A DNA stretch of 57,356 nucleotides from assembly GCA_046593925.1 (NCBI GenBank), contig JBKJQN010000030.1, positions 1-57,356 on the forward strand. The letters are read 5' to 3'. Below are positions 36,222 through 44,899 of this stretch, piece by piece. Source of the stretch: JAYVYM01 sp046593925. GTDB taxonomy: Bacteria; Actinomycetota; Actinomycetes; Mycobacteriales; SCTD01. Position 1 is the stretch's first letter, and every line of letters begins with the position of its first letter. Both the position numbers and the translations under genes were made by a program. The notes beneath the pieces are model-generated. The model was given only the letters and a program-made list of their open reading frames with translations, ran no database searches and was not told the DNA's origin.

Positions 36222-37064
36222 TCAGCCCAGGCCGCGCGGCTGCGGCAGCAGCTCCTCGAAGACCGGCGGCCGCTTCTGGGCCTTGGCGGTGAACGCCTCC
36301 GTCATGTCCTGCGGCTGGAACATGCCGGCCTGCCAGGTGGCGATCTGCTCGAGAGAGTCGTCGACACCGTGGTCACGGGCGAAGTTCAGGGCCACCTTGG
36401 TGCCCCAGACGGCCAACGGCGACTTCTCGGCGATCTCGCGCGCGGTGTCGAGCGCGCCCTGGAGCAGCGATTCGTGGTCGGCGTACACCTCCTGCACGAG
36501 CCCCACCTCGTACGCCCGGGATGCCGGGACCCGGCGGCCGGTGAAGGCCATCTCGCGGGCAAAGCCCTCACCGACGACGCTGCCGAGCCGCTGCAGCGTG
36601 CCGACGTCGGCAGTCATCCCGATGTTGATCTCCTGTACACAGAAGAACGCGTCAGCGGCGGCGTAGCGCAGGTCGCATGCCGTCACCAGGTCGACGGCGC
36701 CACCGATGACGCCGCCCTGCACGGCCGCGATCACCGGGACGCGGGCCTTCTCCAAGGCTGTGAAGGACCACTGCAGCACCTGGGCGTTGGAGCGCAGCCG
36801 GGCCTGCCGGCGCCCGACCTCGGCGACCGGCGCGGCCGCCCCGTGGTCGCCGGTGAACACCGACAGGTCCATCCCGGCGCTGAAGTGCCGACCGGTGCTG
36901 CTGATCACGACCACCCGCGCGCTGGCGTCGTCGCTGATGCCGGTCACGATCTCGGGCAGCTCGCGCCAGAACTCAGCCGTCATCGTGTTGAGCGACTCCG
37001 GCCGGCACAGGCGCACGTGCGCCACCGCGTCGCTGATGTCGACCTCGAAGCAGGTGTACGGCAT
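36222..37064 (-). CDS. Enoyl-CoA hydratase/isomerase family, ECH1-like dienoyl-CoA isomerase
   Basis: Crotonase-fold enzyme of 280 aa. It resembles mammalian ECH1 (delta3,5-delta2,4-dienoyl-CoA isomerase, needed for odd-position double bonds) more than ordinary hydratases: GRHFSAGMDLSVF, GGAVDLVTACDLRYA, FCVQEINIGMTADVGTLQRL and the long KSPLAVWGTKVALNFARDHGVDDSL helix. The three acidic residues used by ECH1 (Asp in AVDLVTACD, Glu in VQEINIG, Asp in TADVG) are all present. ATG 37064 is preferred; the frame is open to 37160. It is divergent from the ABC ATPase with a 41-bp gap. Confidence 0.85.
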   Translation of the reverse strand: MPYTCFEVDISDAVAHVRLCRPESLNTMTAEFWRELPEIVTGISDDASARVVVISSTGRHFSAGMDLSVFTGDHGAAAPVAEVGRRQARLRSNAQVLQWSFTALEKARVPVIAAVQGGVIGGAVDLVTACDLRYAAADAFFCVQEINIGMTADVGTLQRLGSVVGEGFAREMAFTGRRVPASRAYEVGLVQEVYADHESLLQGALDTAREIAEKSPLAVWGTKVALNFARDHGVDDSLEQIATWQAGMFQPQDMTEAFTAKAQKRPPVFEELLPQPRGLG

Positions 37065-37093
37065 GGCTGGACAGCGTACGGGCGGCTGCGGGC

Positions 37094-37099
37094 TACGGT
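37094..37099 (+). promoter_or_regulatory. Putative -10 box TACGGT, leaderless promoter of the ABC ATPase gene
   Basis: TACGGT fits TANNNT, exactly 6 nt before GTG 37106, with no Shine-Dalgarno present. It lies in the 41-bp divergent gap. Confidence 0.6.
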
Positions 37100-37105
37100 C
37101 AGGCC

Positions 37106-37891
37106 GTGTCGGACACCGTGCTGAGCATGAGCGGCGTCGCTGTCGTCCGGCAGGGCGCAACGCTGCTCGCCGATCTCGACTGGACCGTCCGGGAGGGTGA
37201 GCGCTGGGTGGTGCTCGGCCCGAACGGGGCCGGCAAGACCACCTTGCTGCAGATCGCCGGTGCGGCCCTGTTCCCCAGCCGCGGGACCGTCGAGTTACTG
37301 GGCGAGCGCTACGGCAAGGCTGACCTCGGCGAGCTGCGTACCCGGGTCGGGTTGTCCAGCGCGGCGCTGGGCGACCGGGTGCCGCCGCAGGAGCGCGCGC
37401 TCGACGTCGTGGTGACCGCGTCGTACGGCGTGGTCGGGCGCTGGAACGAGCGCTACGACAGCGCAGACGTCGACCGCGCGACCGACCTACTGGGCCGGGT
37501 CGGTCTGGCGCGCTTCGCCGACCGGCGGTTCGGATCGCTGTCGGAGGGCGAGCGCAAACGGGTACTGCTGGCCCGGGCCCTGATGACCGACCCCGAGCTG
37601 CTGCTGCTCGACGAGCCCGCCGCCGGGCTTGATCTCGGCGCCCGCGAGGCGCTGATGCGCCTGCTCGCCCGGCTGTGGGCCGATCCGGACGGCCCGCCCG
37701 TGGTGCTGGTCACCCACCACGTCGAGGAGGTGCCGGTCGGTACGACGCACGCCCTGCTGCTCGCCCGCGGCCGCTCGACGGGTGCCGGGGCGGTGGACGA
37801 GGTGCTCACCGCGCCGCTGCTGTCGCGGACCTTCGGACTCCCGCTGGTCGTCGACCGCTCAAGCGGGCGCTTTTCTGCCCGCGCAGCCTGA
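37106..37891 (+). CDS. ABC transporter ATP-binding protein (lone ATPase)
   Basis: ABC-type nucleotide-binding subunit of 261 aa. Walker A GPNGAGKTT, Q-loop region (LSSAALGDRVPPQ), signature LSEGERKRV, Walker B LLLLDEPAAGLD and switch His in VTHHVEEV are all present. No permease or binding protein gene is adjacent, so it either serves a distant transporter or has a non-transport role. The ASYGVVGRWNERY insert is typical of the ModF/PhrA-like branch. GTG 37106 is the start, just after a TACGGT leaderless-type promoter. Confidence 0.9.
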   Translation: MSDTVLSMSGVAVVRQGATLLADLDWTVREGERWVVLGPNGAGKTTLLQIAGAALFPSRGTVELLGERYGKADLGELRTRVGLSSAALGDRVPPQERALDVVVTASYGVVGRWNERYDSADVDRATDLLGRVGLARFADRRFGSLSEGERKRVLLARALMTDPELLLLDEPAAGLDLGAREALMRLLARLWADPDGPPVVLVTHHVEEVPVGTTHALLLARGRSTGAGAVDEVLTAPLLSRTFGLPLVVDRSSGRFSARAA

Positions 37892-37903
37892 CAGGGCGCG
37901 ACG

Positions 37904-37937
37904 CCGACGGCCGCCCGCACGAACGGACGGCCGTCGG
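37904..37937. terminator. Bidirectional hairpin terminator between convergent genes
   Basis: CCGACGGCCG (37904-37913) and CGGCCGTCGG (37928-37937) form a perfect 10-bp stem with a 14-nt loop, between the ABC ATPase stop (37891) and the DUF7455 stop (37953). No U tract. It probably ends transcription from both sides. Confidence 0.75.
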
Positions 37938-37952
37938 AGACGTCGCAGTGAG

Positions 37953-38159
37953 CTAGCCCTTGAGCAGTGCGGTTTCGTCCACCCAGTCGACGGCGGTGGC
38001 CTTGAGCTTGCCTTCATAGACGTGCGCGTGGTGCGCACAGAACATCAGGTCGCCCGAGGCGAGCAGGACACGAACACGGGCCTGGGCGCCGCAGCGGTCG
38101 CAGCGGTCGGCAGCGGACAGGGTCGGGGACGGGGCTGGTGGCGTCACGGTGCCGGTCAT
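37953..38159 (-). CDS. DUF7455 zinc-ribbon-like small protein (68 aa)
   Basis: Short actinobacterial protein with the pattern SAADRCDRCGAQARVRVLLASG...MFCAHHAHVYEGKL: a CxxC pair followed by CxHH, likely binding zinc. Such proteins are often encoded near primary sigma-factor genes in actinobacteria and have no established function. ATG 38159 gives the usual N-terminus with a Pro-rich lead (TVTPPAPSPTL). The frame stays open upstream but lacks similarity. Confidence 0.85.
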   Translation of the reverse strand: MTGTVTPPAPSPTLSAADRCDRCGAQARVRVLLASGDLMFCAHHAHVYEGKLKATAVDWVDETALLKG

Positions 38160-38262
38160 GCACAACACAACACCACATCCCGGGCCCGACTTCCCCTCGG
38201 ATCGCCGAACAGGCCCCCGCTTCGTGCCGGGTGCACCCGTTCGCCGCATCCGGAGCAGCCGG

Positions 38263-39375
38263 TCAGCCAAGGACGCGGACCAGCGCGCGGATCCGCCGGC
38301 GGGCGAGCTGCTCGGGCAGCGACGTCTCGCCGGACACCAGTCGCACGAACAGGCCCCACATGCCGGGCAGGGCGCGCATCACCGTGTGCACGGTTCCGGG
38401 GTGCCGGGCGAAGACCCGCAGCGCCTCGCGGCCGGCGGTCATCTCGGGCCCGAGCTCGCGCTCGACCGCGGTGTCGTACGCCGTGACGTCGCCCGCAGCC
38501 GCGGCGCCGGCGAGCGCGCCGGAGCGCAGCGCGAACGAGATGCCCTCGCGGGTCCAGGGCTCGAGCAGGCCGGCGGCGTCGCCGGCGACGAGCACCCGCC
38601 CGCGCCGCAGCGGCGAGCCCGGGGCGCGCACCCGGGTGAGGTGGCCACCGTCGTGCAGCGCCGTCGCCGGGTCCAGCCCGAGCCGGAGCAGGAAGTCTGA
38701 GTAGTACGCCCGGACCGCCGCTCCTCGGTCGCGCGCGCCGATCACGCCCACGGTGAGCGTGTCGCCCTTGGGGAACACCCAGCCGTACGACCCGGGCACC
38801 GGGCCCCAGTCGAGCAGCACGTGACCGCCCCAGTCACTCCCGGCCGGCGTCGGCAGCTCGGCCTCCATCCCGAGGTCGACCTGATCGCAGACCACCCCGA
38901 CGTGCTCGGCCGCCCGGCCCTGCGAGCCGTCCGCGCCGATGACCGCCCGGGCGTGTACCTGGCCGCCGGACGTCCCCAGCACGACGAGCCCGTCGTGCTG
39001 ATCGTAGGAGGTGACCGTGGTGCCGGTGCGCAGTTCGGCGCCGGCGGCGACCGCCGCGTCCACCAGCGCGGCGTCGAGCTCGGCCCGCAGGACCATCGGC
39101 AGGAAGGCCGGGGCCGTCCGCGTGAAGCGCTGCCGCCCGTCGGAGGTGAAGGTGATCCGCCCGATGTCGTCACGCGAGAGCGCGGGCAGGTCCAGGCCGG
39201 TCGCGCGGACGGCCCGTTGCGAGGCGCCGATCAGGCCGCCGCCGCAGCGCTTGTAGCGCGGCAGCGAGGCGCGCTCCATCATCAGGACGGACGCGCCGCG
39301 GGCTGCCGCCGCCCGGGCCGCCGCCGCTCCGGCCGGTCCCGTGCCGACCACGGCGACGTCGAAGATCCGGCTCAT
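38263..39375 (-). CDS. Geranylgeranyl reductase family FAD-dependent oxidoreductase
   Basis: FAD enzyme of 370 aa reducing isoprenoid double bonds or a related substrate. The dinucleotide-binding motif VAVVGTGPAGAAAARAAA is at 7-24, LPRYKRCGGG is the family signature after it, and the second FAD motif GRVLVAGDAAGLLEPWTREGI comes later. The domain FTRTAPAFLPMVLRAELD also fits. The ATG overlaps the stop of the AtuA-like gene as ATGA, so it is the last gene of an overlapping operon 42463-38263. Actinobacterial homologues act in menaquinone-chain or lipid saturation; the true substrate is unknown. Confidence 0.88.
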   Translation of the reverse strand: MSRIFDVAVVGTGPAGAAAARAAAARGASVLMMERASLPRYKRCGGGLIGASQRAVRATGLDLPALSRDDIGRITFTSDGRQRFTRTAPAFLPMVLRAELDAALVDAAVAAGAELRTGTTVTSYDQHDGLVVLGTSGGQVHARAVIGADGSQGRAAEHVGVVCDQVDLGMEAELPTPAGSDWGGHVLLDWGPVPGSYGWVFPKGDTLTVGVIGARDRGAAVRAYYSDFLLRLGLDPATALHDGGHLTRVRAPGSPLRRGRVLVAGDAAGLLEPWTREGISFALRSGALAGAAAAGDVTAYDTAVERELGPEMTAGREALRVFARHPGTVHTVMRALPGMWGLFVRLVSGETSLPEQLARRRIRALVRVLG

Positions 39376-41099
39376 CCCAGCAGACTGACGGGGATGTGCA
39401 CGCGGCGCGACCGGAGGTACTCCCCGAGCCCCTTGGCCTGCGGGTCGAACCGGTTGCTGGAGGCCACGCCCTCGCCGAGCAGGCCGACGACCACGACGTT
39501 GACCGCCCGCAGGTTGGGCAGCCGGAAGACCTTGACCGACAGTCCGTCGGCCTCGGGCAGCAGCTCGCGGAAGCGCGCCGGGGTCATGAAGCGCTGCAGC
39601 CACGCGCCGGCCTCGTCGGTACGGGCCCAGAAGCCGATGTTGGCGTTGCCGCCCTTGTCGCCGGACCGGGCGCCGAGCACCGTCCCCAGCGCGACCTTGC
39701 GGGTGGCGCCCTCGATCGCCCCGGGCAGCTCGGGCTCGGCGACACCGGGAGCCGGACCAGACGGCGTATGCGGCACCAGCTGCCGGCGGCCGTCCGCGTG
39801 AACGACCACCTGCTCGACGTCGGCGGCGTCGACCAGCGTCGGCCAGTACACGCCGTACGGCTGGGCGTCGGTGGGCTGGCTGGTCAGCGTGAACCCCGGG
39901 TAGCTGGCGAGCGCCAGCTCGACGGCCGCGCCGGAGAACACCCGGCCGACCTTGGCGGGATCGCTGTCGCGGACGTGGACGCGCAGCAGCGCGGCGGCCT
40001 GCTCGTTGGTCGGGGCGTCCTCGCGGTCGAGGCGCACGACCGTGGCCTCGAAGGGGTACGGGTAGGCGTCGGCGAGCCCGGCGAGGGCGAGCGCAGCCTT
40101 GTCCTGGATGTCGAGGCCGGTGAGGACGAACTCCATCCGGTTGCGGAAGCCGTCCGCCATCGTCAGGGCGACTTTCACCCGGCCGCTCGGCGGCTGGCCG
40201 CGCACCCCGCTGACCCGTACCAGGTCGGTGCCGATCGACTCCAGCTGGACGGTGGAGAAGTCCGCGACGACGTCGGGTCCGTCGTACCGCGGTCCGGCGA
40301 TCTCGTACAGCAGCTGCGCGGTCACGGTACCGACGGTGACGGCGCCACCGGTGCCGGGGTGCTTGGTGATCAGCGACGAGCCGTCCTGGAAGACCTCGGC
40401 GAGCGGGAAGCCCATCCGCAACGGGTTCGGCACCTCGTCCTGGACGAAGCTGTAGTTGCCGCCGGTGACCTGGGTACCGCACTCGAGCAGGTGGCCAGTC
40501 ACGACCGCGCCGGCGAGGCGGTCCCAGTCCTCGCGACCCCAGCCGAAGTGCGACGCGGCGGGCCCGACGACCAGTGAGGCATCGGTGACCCGGCCGGTGA
40601 CCACGACCTGCGCGCCGCCGTCGAGAGCGGCCGTGATGCCCCACGCCCCGAGGTAGGCGTTGGCGGTGAGCGGCTGCCGGTCCTGCAGCTCCTCGCCGGT
40701 GTCCAGGTGCCGCAGGCGCAGCTCGGGCACCTTGGCCAGCACGTCGTCGCCCTCGACGTGGGCGACCTCCAGCGACAGCCCGAGGGCCGCCGCGAGGTCG
40801 CGGACGGCCTGGGCGCACGCGGCGGGCGCGAGGCCGCCGGCGTTGACGACGACCTTCGTCCCGCGCTCCCACACGGTGGCGAGCAGCGGCTCGAGCTGGC
40901 GCAGGAAGCTGGTCGCGTAGCCCCTGGCCGGGTCCTTGGTGCGGGCGCGGTACAGGATCAGCATCGTCAGCTCAGCGAGGTAGTCGCCGGTCAGGACGTC
41001 GACCGGGCCACCAGACAGGACCTCGCGCATTGCGCTGGCCCGGTCGCCGTAGAACCCCGAGCAGTTCCCGACGATCAGGCTGCTCGGGTGTGTCAGCAC
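39372..41099 (-). CDS. AtuA-like protein (acyclic terpene utilisation AtuA / DUF1446 family)
   Basis: 575-aa protein with the DUF1446/AtuA domain (GNCSGFYGDRASAM, DVLTGDYLAELTM, VVVNAGGLAP, VTGRVTDASLVVGPA) followed by the C-terminal AtuA-like domain (GARSGDKGGNANIGFWAR, NLRAVNVVVVGLLGEG). AtuA is required for growth of Pseudomonas on citronellol and geraniol, but its reaction is not known. Here it is coupled to a geranylgeranyl-reductase-type enzyme. The start is GTG 41099, 30 bp after the patatin gene. Operon context suggests work on an isoprenoid or branched acyl compound, which is inference. Confidence 0.88.
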   Translation of the reverse strand: MLTHPSSLIVGNCSGFYGDRASAMREVLSGGPVDVLTGDYLAELTMLILYRARTKDPARGYATSFLRQLEPLLATVWERGTKVVVNAGGLAPAACAQAVRDLAAALGLSLEVAHVEGDDVLAKVPELRLRHLDTGEELQDRQPLTANAYLGAWGITAALDGGAQVVVTGRVTDASLVVGPAASHFGWGREDWDRLAGAVVTGHLLECGTQVTGGNYSFVQDEVPNPLRMGFPLAEVFQDGSSLITKHPGTGGAVTVGTVTAQLLYEIAGPRYDGPDVVADFSTVQLESIGTDLVRVSGVRGQPPSGRVKVALTMADGFRNRMEFVLTGLDIQDKAALALAGLADAYPYPFEATVVRLDREDAPTNEQAAALLRVHVRDSDPAKVGRVFSGAAVELALASYPGFTLTSQPTDAQPYGVYWPTLVDAADVEQVVVHADGRRQLVPHTPSGPAPGVAEPELPGAIEGATRKVALGTVLGARSGDKGGNANIGFWARTDEAGAWLQRFMTPARFRELLPEADGLSVKVFRLPNLRAVNVVVVGLLGEGVASSNRFDPQAKGLGEYLRSRRVHIPVSLLG

Positions 41100-41129
41100 G
41101 CAGGGGATCGAAGCATCCGGCCCGACCGG

Positions 41130-42104
41130 TCAGCCGAGCAGGGCGCGGTCGCGCTCGAGTCGCTTGCGGGTGCTGGCCGCCGCGCGGTCGACGACCGCGC
41201 CCAGGCCGTCGCCCCGCATCGGGTTGCTGCCCATCACCTGCAGGTCGCCGGGGCCGGGCTGCAGGACGACGACCCGGCAGCCGGCCCGGCGCAGGCGGAC
41301 CACCTCCGCGGCGAGGTAGCTGCGTACCGCCAGCCGCAGGCCGAGGTCGGCGCGCAGGGCCGGGCGCTCGGCCGACATCGGGCTGACGACGACGACGAGG
41401 TCGGGCCGGTCGGCCAACACCACGTCGGCGTTGCTGGGGGAGTGCGCACCGCCGTCGACGTAGGTCTCGCCACCCGAGCGCACCGGTGCGAACCAGCCGG
41501 GGATCGCGCAGGATGCGGCGACAGCGGTGCCGAGGTCGTCGGGGCCCTCGCCGTCGCCGGTGAACACGACCCGCCGGGCGTCGCGGGCCCGTACCGCGCA
41601 GATCCGCAGGTCCCGGTGGGGCCAGCCGGACGGGTGCAGCCGCCGGACACCACGGGCGACCGGGTCGGTGCTGCGGGTACCGGCGGGCAGCAGGGCCGCC
41701 GCGAGGGCGCCCGGACGGGTGGTCAGGGGGTGCCTGGCAGCGGCTAGCAGCGCCCCGGGCGACAGGGGCCCCCGGCCCGGCGCCGGCGCCGGCTGCTCCG
41801 GCAGGCGCAGTGGGGCGTCCCGCGAGATGCGCCGGCCCTGCCTGGGCACCGGCACGCCCGGGTCCTGCGCCGGCGCCGGCTGTCGGGGGTCCGGTGCCGG
41901 GCGCCCGAGGACGTGGGCCGCGAGCTCGTGCGCGGACAGTTTGCCGGCCAGCCCGGCCGCAACCAGGGAGCCCGCGCTGGTGCCCACGAGAATGTCGGCG
42001 TCCCTCGCGTCGAAGCCGGCCACGTCCATCAGAGCCGTCAGCGCACCGAGGTGGAAGGCCTGGCCGACCAGGCCGCCCGCGCCGAGGACGACGGCGACGC
42101 TCAC
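41130..42104 (-). CDS. Patatin-like phospholipase family protein
   Basis: Predicted lipid acyl hydrolase of 324 aa with the Ser-Asp dyad. The oxyanion loop GAGGLVGQAFHLGAL is at the N-terminus, the nucleophile elbow GTSAGS near residue 43, and the catalytic Asp in VDGGAHSPSNAD. Between them, about residues 70-140 are Pro/Arg/Ala-rich and poorly conserved. GTG 42104 overlaps the stop of the DUF1330 gene as GTGA, showing coupling. No signal peptide. The lipid substrate is unknown. Confidence 0.87.
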   Translation of the reverse strand: MSVAVVLGAGGLVGQAFHLGALTALMDVAGFDARDADILVGTSAGSLVAAGLAGKLSAHELAAHVLGRPAPDPRQPAPAQDPGVPVPRQGRRISRDAPLRLPEQPAPAPGRGPLSPGALLAAARHPLTTRPGALAAALLPAGTRSTDPVARGVRRLHPSGWPHRDLRICAVRARDARRVVFTGDGEGPDDLGTAVAASCAIPGWFAPVRSGGETYVDGGAHSPSNADVVLADRPDLVVVVSPMSAERPALRADLGLRLAVRSYLAAEVVRLRRAGCRVVVLQPGPGDLQVMGSNPMRGDGLGAVVDRAAASTRKRLERDRALLG

Positions 42105-42463
42105 GTCCAGGCCGTGGTGGCCTGCAGGACGGCCTCGGCGAGTGCCTCCGTACGCAGGTGGGAGCCCCGCTGGTAGGCCGGGTCGCGGACCATGTCGCTG
42201 AAGGACTTCCGGTTCGGGTAGCGCACCAGCAGCACCGCGTCCCACTGCTGCCCGGGTTCGGCGACCAGAGCCGTCAGGCCGTCGCCGACGTACAGCACCT
42301 CGGCGCCGAACGGCCCGCTGGTGTCCCGGAAATGCTCGACGTACTCCGCATAGCGCTGTCTGCCGCCGTCGGGGCGGAACCGCAGCAGGTTGAGCATCAC
42401 CACCGGGCCGCCGGGGTCCTCAGCGAGGTAGCGCTTGAGGTCGGAGCCTGTCGGGTCGATCAC
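42101..42463 (-). CDS. DUF1330-type dimeric alpha/beta-barrel protein
   Basis: 120-aa protein of the ferredoxin-like dimeric barrel superfamily: PVVMLNLLRFRPDGG, RYAEYVEHF, LVAEPGQQWDAVLLVRYPNRKSFSDMVRDPAYQ. Function is not established. It is the first gene of the overlapping operon leading to patatin, AtuA and the geranylgeranyl-reductase-like gene. GTG 42463 is divergent from the FMN oxidase with only 26 bp between start codons, so the two promoters must overlap neighbouring coding sequence or be leaderless. Confidence 0.85.
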   Translation of the reverse strand: MIDPTGSDLKRYLAEDPGGPVVMLNLLRFRPDGGRQRYAEYVEHFRDTSGPFGAEVLYVGDGLTALVAEPGQQWDAVLLVRYPNRKSFSDMVRDPAYQRGSHLRTEALAEAVLQATTAWT

Positions 42464-42489
42464 GCAGCACCTCGTGGCAGGGTCGGGTT

Positions 42490-43647
42490 ATGAGCGCTTT
42501 CGCGGACTACCAGAACGAGGTCTACCTCAAGGGGCTGCTCGGTGAGCAGCCGCCCCTGCCGTTCGGCTGGCGTGAGGTCCGCGACGCCGCGTACGCCGTC
42601 ATGTCGCCGCAGGCCATCGGCTATGTCGAGGGCTCGGCCGGTACGGAGGACACCGCGCTCGCCAACCGCGAGGCGTTCGCCCGCTGGCGGCTGGTGCCCC
42701 GGATGCTGCGGGGCATCCCGGCGGCCCGCAGCCACGCGACGACGCTGCTGGGCACGGCGATGCCGGCGCCGCTCATGCTCGCCCCGGTGGGGGTGCTGTC
42801 GATCGTGCACCCCGACGGTGAGCTCGCGGTCGCCCGTGCCGCCGCCGACCTGGGGGTGCCGATGGTGGTGTCGACTGCTGGCTCGTACGCGATGGAGGAC
42901 GTCATGGCGGCGGCCGATGGGCCGAAGTGGTTCCAGCTGTACTGGCCGTCGGACCGAGAGCTGGCGGCCTCGTTCGTGCAGCGCGCCGAGGCCGCCGGCT
43001 TCGCCGCGCTGGTCGTGACGCTGGACACCTGGCAGCTCGGCTGGCGTCCCCGAGACCTGGCGACCGCGTACCTACCCTTCCTGCAGGGACACGGCATCGC
43101 CAACTACCTGTCCGACCCGGTCTTCATGCGCGGGTTGCCCGCCGGTGACCAGGGCGCAGCCGTGCTGAAGTTCTTGGGCGTTTTCAACAACCCGACGCTG
43201 ACCTGGGACGACCTGGCCTGGTTGCGATCGCAGACGTCGCTGCCCGTCGTGCTGAAGGGGATTCAGCACCCCGACGACGTACGACACGCCGCCGACGCCG
43301 GTGTGCAGGCGATCATCTGCAGCAACCACGGTGGCCGGCAGGTCGACGGGGCGATCGGCTCGCTCGACGCCTTGCCCGGGATCGTCGACGCCGCCGGGGA
43401 CCTGCCGGTGCTGTTCGACAGCGGCGTACGTACCGGCGCCGACGCGTGCAAGGCGCTCGCACTCGGTGCCGCGGCCGTCCTGCTCGGCCGGCCCTGGGTG
43501 CATGGCCTGGGACTGGCCGGCCAGGCAGGCGTGCACCACGTACTGCGCTGCTTCCTCGCCGACCTCGACCTGCAGGCCGGGCTGTCCGGGCACGCCTCGA
43601 CGGCCGAGCTGACCCGCGAGTCGCTGACGAGCGCGCCGGTCAGGTGA
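42490..43647 (+). CDS. FMN-dependent alpha-hydroxy-acid oxidase, lactate 2-monooxygenase-like
   Basis: FMN (beta/alpha)8 enzyme of 385 aa oxidising an L-2-hydroxy acid. Conserved features: GSAGTEDTALANREAF, FMN-binding APVGVL and STAGS, WFQLYWPSDRE, the catalytic His-Arg pair ICSNHGGRQVDG, and the phosphate-binding LFDSGVRTGADACKALALGA. The lid segment TLDTWQLGWRPRDLATAYLPF is characteristic of lactate 2-monooxygenase (lactate to acetate and CO2) rather than simple lactate oxidase. ATG 42490. The last 8 bp overlap the convergent cupredoxin gene. Confidence 0.88.
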   Translation: MSAFADYQNEVYLKGLLGEQPPLPFGWREVRDAAYAVMSPQAIGYVEGSAGTEDTALANREAFARWRLVPRMLRGIPAARSHATTLLGTAMPAPLMLAPVGVLSIVHPDGELAVARAAADLGVPMVVSTAGSYAMEDVMAAADGPKWFQLYWPSDRELAASFVQRAEAAGFAALVVTLDTWQLGWRPRDLATAYLPFLQGHGIANYLSDPVFMRGLPAGDQGAAVLKFLGVFNNPTLTWDDLAWLRSQTSLPVVLKGIQHPDDVRHAADAGVQAIICSNHGGRQVDGAIGSLDALPGIVDAAGDLPVLFDSGVRTGADACKALALGAAAVLLGRPWVHGLGLAGQAGVHHVLRCFLADLDLQAGLSGHASTAELTRESLTSAPVR

Positions 43648-44086
43648 CGGTGAACGACCCGCTCATCGTTCCGCTGTGCGGGTCACACTTGTAGGTGTAG
43701 CTGCCAGCGGTCAGGTTGACGTTCCAGGTCGTGTCGCCGATGTCCGGGACGCTGGTCTTCTGGTCCACGCCCGGCCCTTTCAGGTGGAAGTTGTGGATCT
43801 TCGACGCGTCCTTGACCTGCACCGTGTAGCTACCGGCTTTCAGGGTGGTGACGGGCGCCCCCGAAGCGTCGGTGAGGTCGATCGTGAAGGCGTCGGCCTC
43901 CCCGACCACGGCTTTCAGTGCCGTCCCGCCGGCGGCCGGCGCCGTGGTTGCCGACGCACCGCTCGTCGTCGACGCAGCCGGGGTCGAGGTGGCCGTGTTC
44001 CCGCCGCACGCGGACGTGACCAGCACGAGCGCGAAGGGTGCGGCAAGCGCCAGCTGGCGCCGGGTGGGAGTGGGGCGGGTGGTCAT
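43640..44086 (-). CDS. Cupredoxin-domain lipoprotein (plastocyanin-like)
   Basis: 148-aa exported copper protein. A signal peptide with lipobox LVTSACGG predicts acylation at the Cys and attachment to the outer face of the membrane. A Ser/Thr/Ala-rich spacer follows, then a small beta domain with type-1 copper ligand candidates: His in KIHNFHL and the C-terminal YKCDPHSGTMSG (Cys, His, Met). Likely an electron carrier or copper-binding protein. The start is ATG 44086 with GGAGG 5 nt upstream. The 3' end overlaps the FMN oxidase gene by 8 bp, tail to tail. Confidence 0.9.
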   Translation of the reverse strand: MTTRPTPTRRQLALAAPFALVLVTSACGGNTATSTPAASTTSGASATTAPAAGGTALKAVVGEADAFTIDLTDASGAPVTTLKAGSYTVQVKDASKIHNFHLKGPGVDQKTSVPDIGDTTWNVNLTAGSYTYKCDPHSGTMSGSFTVT

Positions 44087-44381
44087 GGTGTCCTCCAGGA
44101 CGACGGCGTGCCGGGTGGGCTGATCTGCCCGGATGTGGGCAGCGGCCAGGCCAGGGGTTGGTCGAGCCAGGTGGCTGGCGCAGCACGTCCCCGCGATACG
44201 GCCTGGTATGCCGTTGAGCACACCGTGCCAGAACGGTATCCGGCGCGATAGGGGCCGGTCAGGACCAGGACCAGGACCAGGCTCAGCGACCGCGCAGCTG
44301 GCCGCGTGCCGGGTGCACTCACGCAGCGGGGGGCAGGAGGCGAAGACGCGGCTGTGCGAGCCCCAGGCGTCGAGGGAGCGC
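44087..44381. other. 295-bp gap upstream of the cupredoxin gene
   Basis: Should carry the cupredoxin promoter (minus strand). It also holds a 6-bp tandem repeat, CAGGAC in about 3.7 copies, at 44260-44282. No gene seen. Confidence 0.45.
44260..44282. repeat. Hexanucleotide tandem repeat (CAGGAC)n
   Basis: About 3.7 uninterrupted copies of CAGGAC beside a decayed HAD gene; a slippage-prone tract with no coding role seen. Confidence 0.8.
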
Positions 44382-44899
44382 CGTTCCTCGGTCCGCAAGG
44401 TGGTGTTCGACGCCGGCGGGACGCCCGCACGCGGACGTCTTCGCACTGTTCCGGGCCGGCTCCCGGCTCGAGGAGCAGGCGCCTCGCAAGGCGGCCGCGG
44501 GACTCCCGTGGCAGCTCGGTGACAGTGACCTGTACCCGGACGCGCTCCCCGTGCTCGAGGACCTGCGGGCGCACGGCTATCGACTGGCGGTGATGGCCAA
44601 CCAGCCCAAGGAGGCGATGGACCTCCTGCAGGGCCTGCCTGTCGACCGGGTCGCAACCTGCGCCGGCAGGGGCGTGGCCAGGCCCGACCCCGCCTTCTTC
44701 GACCGGATGGCCGGGGACCCGGGCGCCACGCCGGTGGGGCTTCATCCAGGCAGCCTGGCCGGAGGCCGCACACGCACACCCGCGCCCGGGCACCCTCGAA
44801 GGCATCGCGGCTGTCCTCGCACCGTGGTGCAGACGGCCCTGCGGGGTCCAGCCGGTAGATGCGGTCGACAACGACGCGGCCGGCTGCTCAGCTGGAGCT
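44382..44899 (+). pseudogene. HAD-superfamily hydrolase remnant
   Basis: Motif I of a HAD hydrolase (KVVFDAGGT, from 44397) is in one frame. A shifted frame then carries ADVFALFRAGSRLEEQ, AAGLPWQLGDSDLYPDALPV and LRAHGYRLAVMANQPKEAMD, with the motif III region VARPDPAFFDR, to about 44715. The motif IV-like VDAVDNDAAG appears at 44855-44884 in a third frame. Between them about 130 bp do not fit. So most of a HAD protein is recognisable, but it is broken by at least two shifts and a deletion near motif I, which removes the cap start. Not functional as it stands. Confidence 0.78.

Noticed and set aside
37876..37890. GC hairpin at the end of the ABC ATPase gene as its terminator
   Set aside because: It lies inside the coding sequence; the 10-bp stem at 37904-37937 is a better candidate.
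44083..44871. 262-aa minus-strand frame over the HAD remnant
   Set aside because: Composition is shadow-like; the plus strand carries recognisable HAD motifs.
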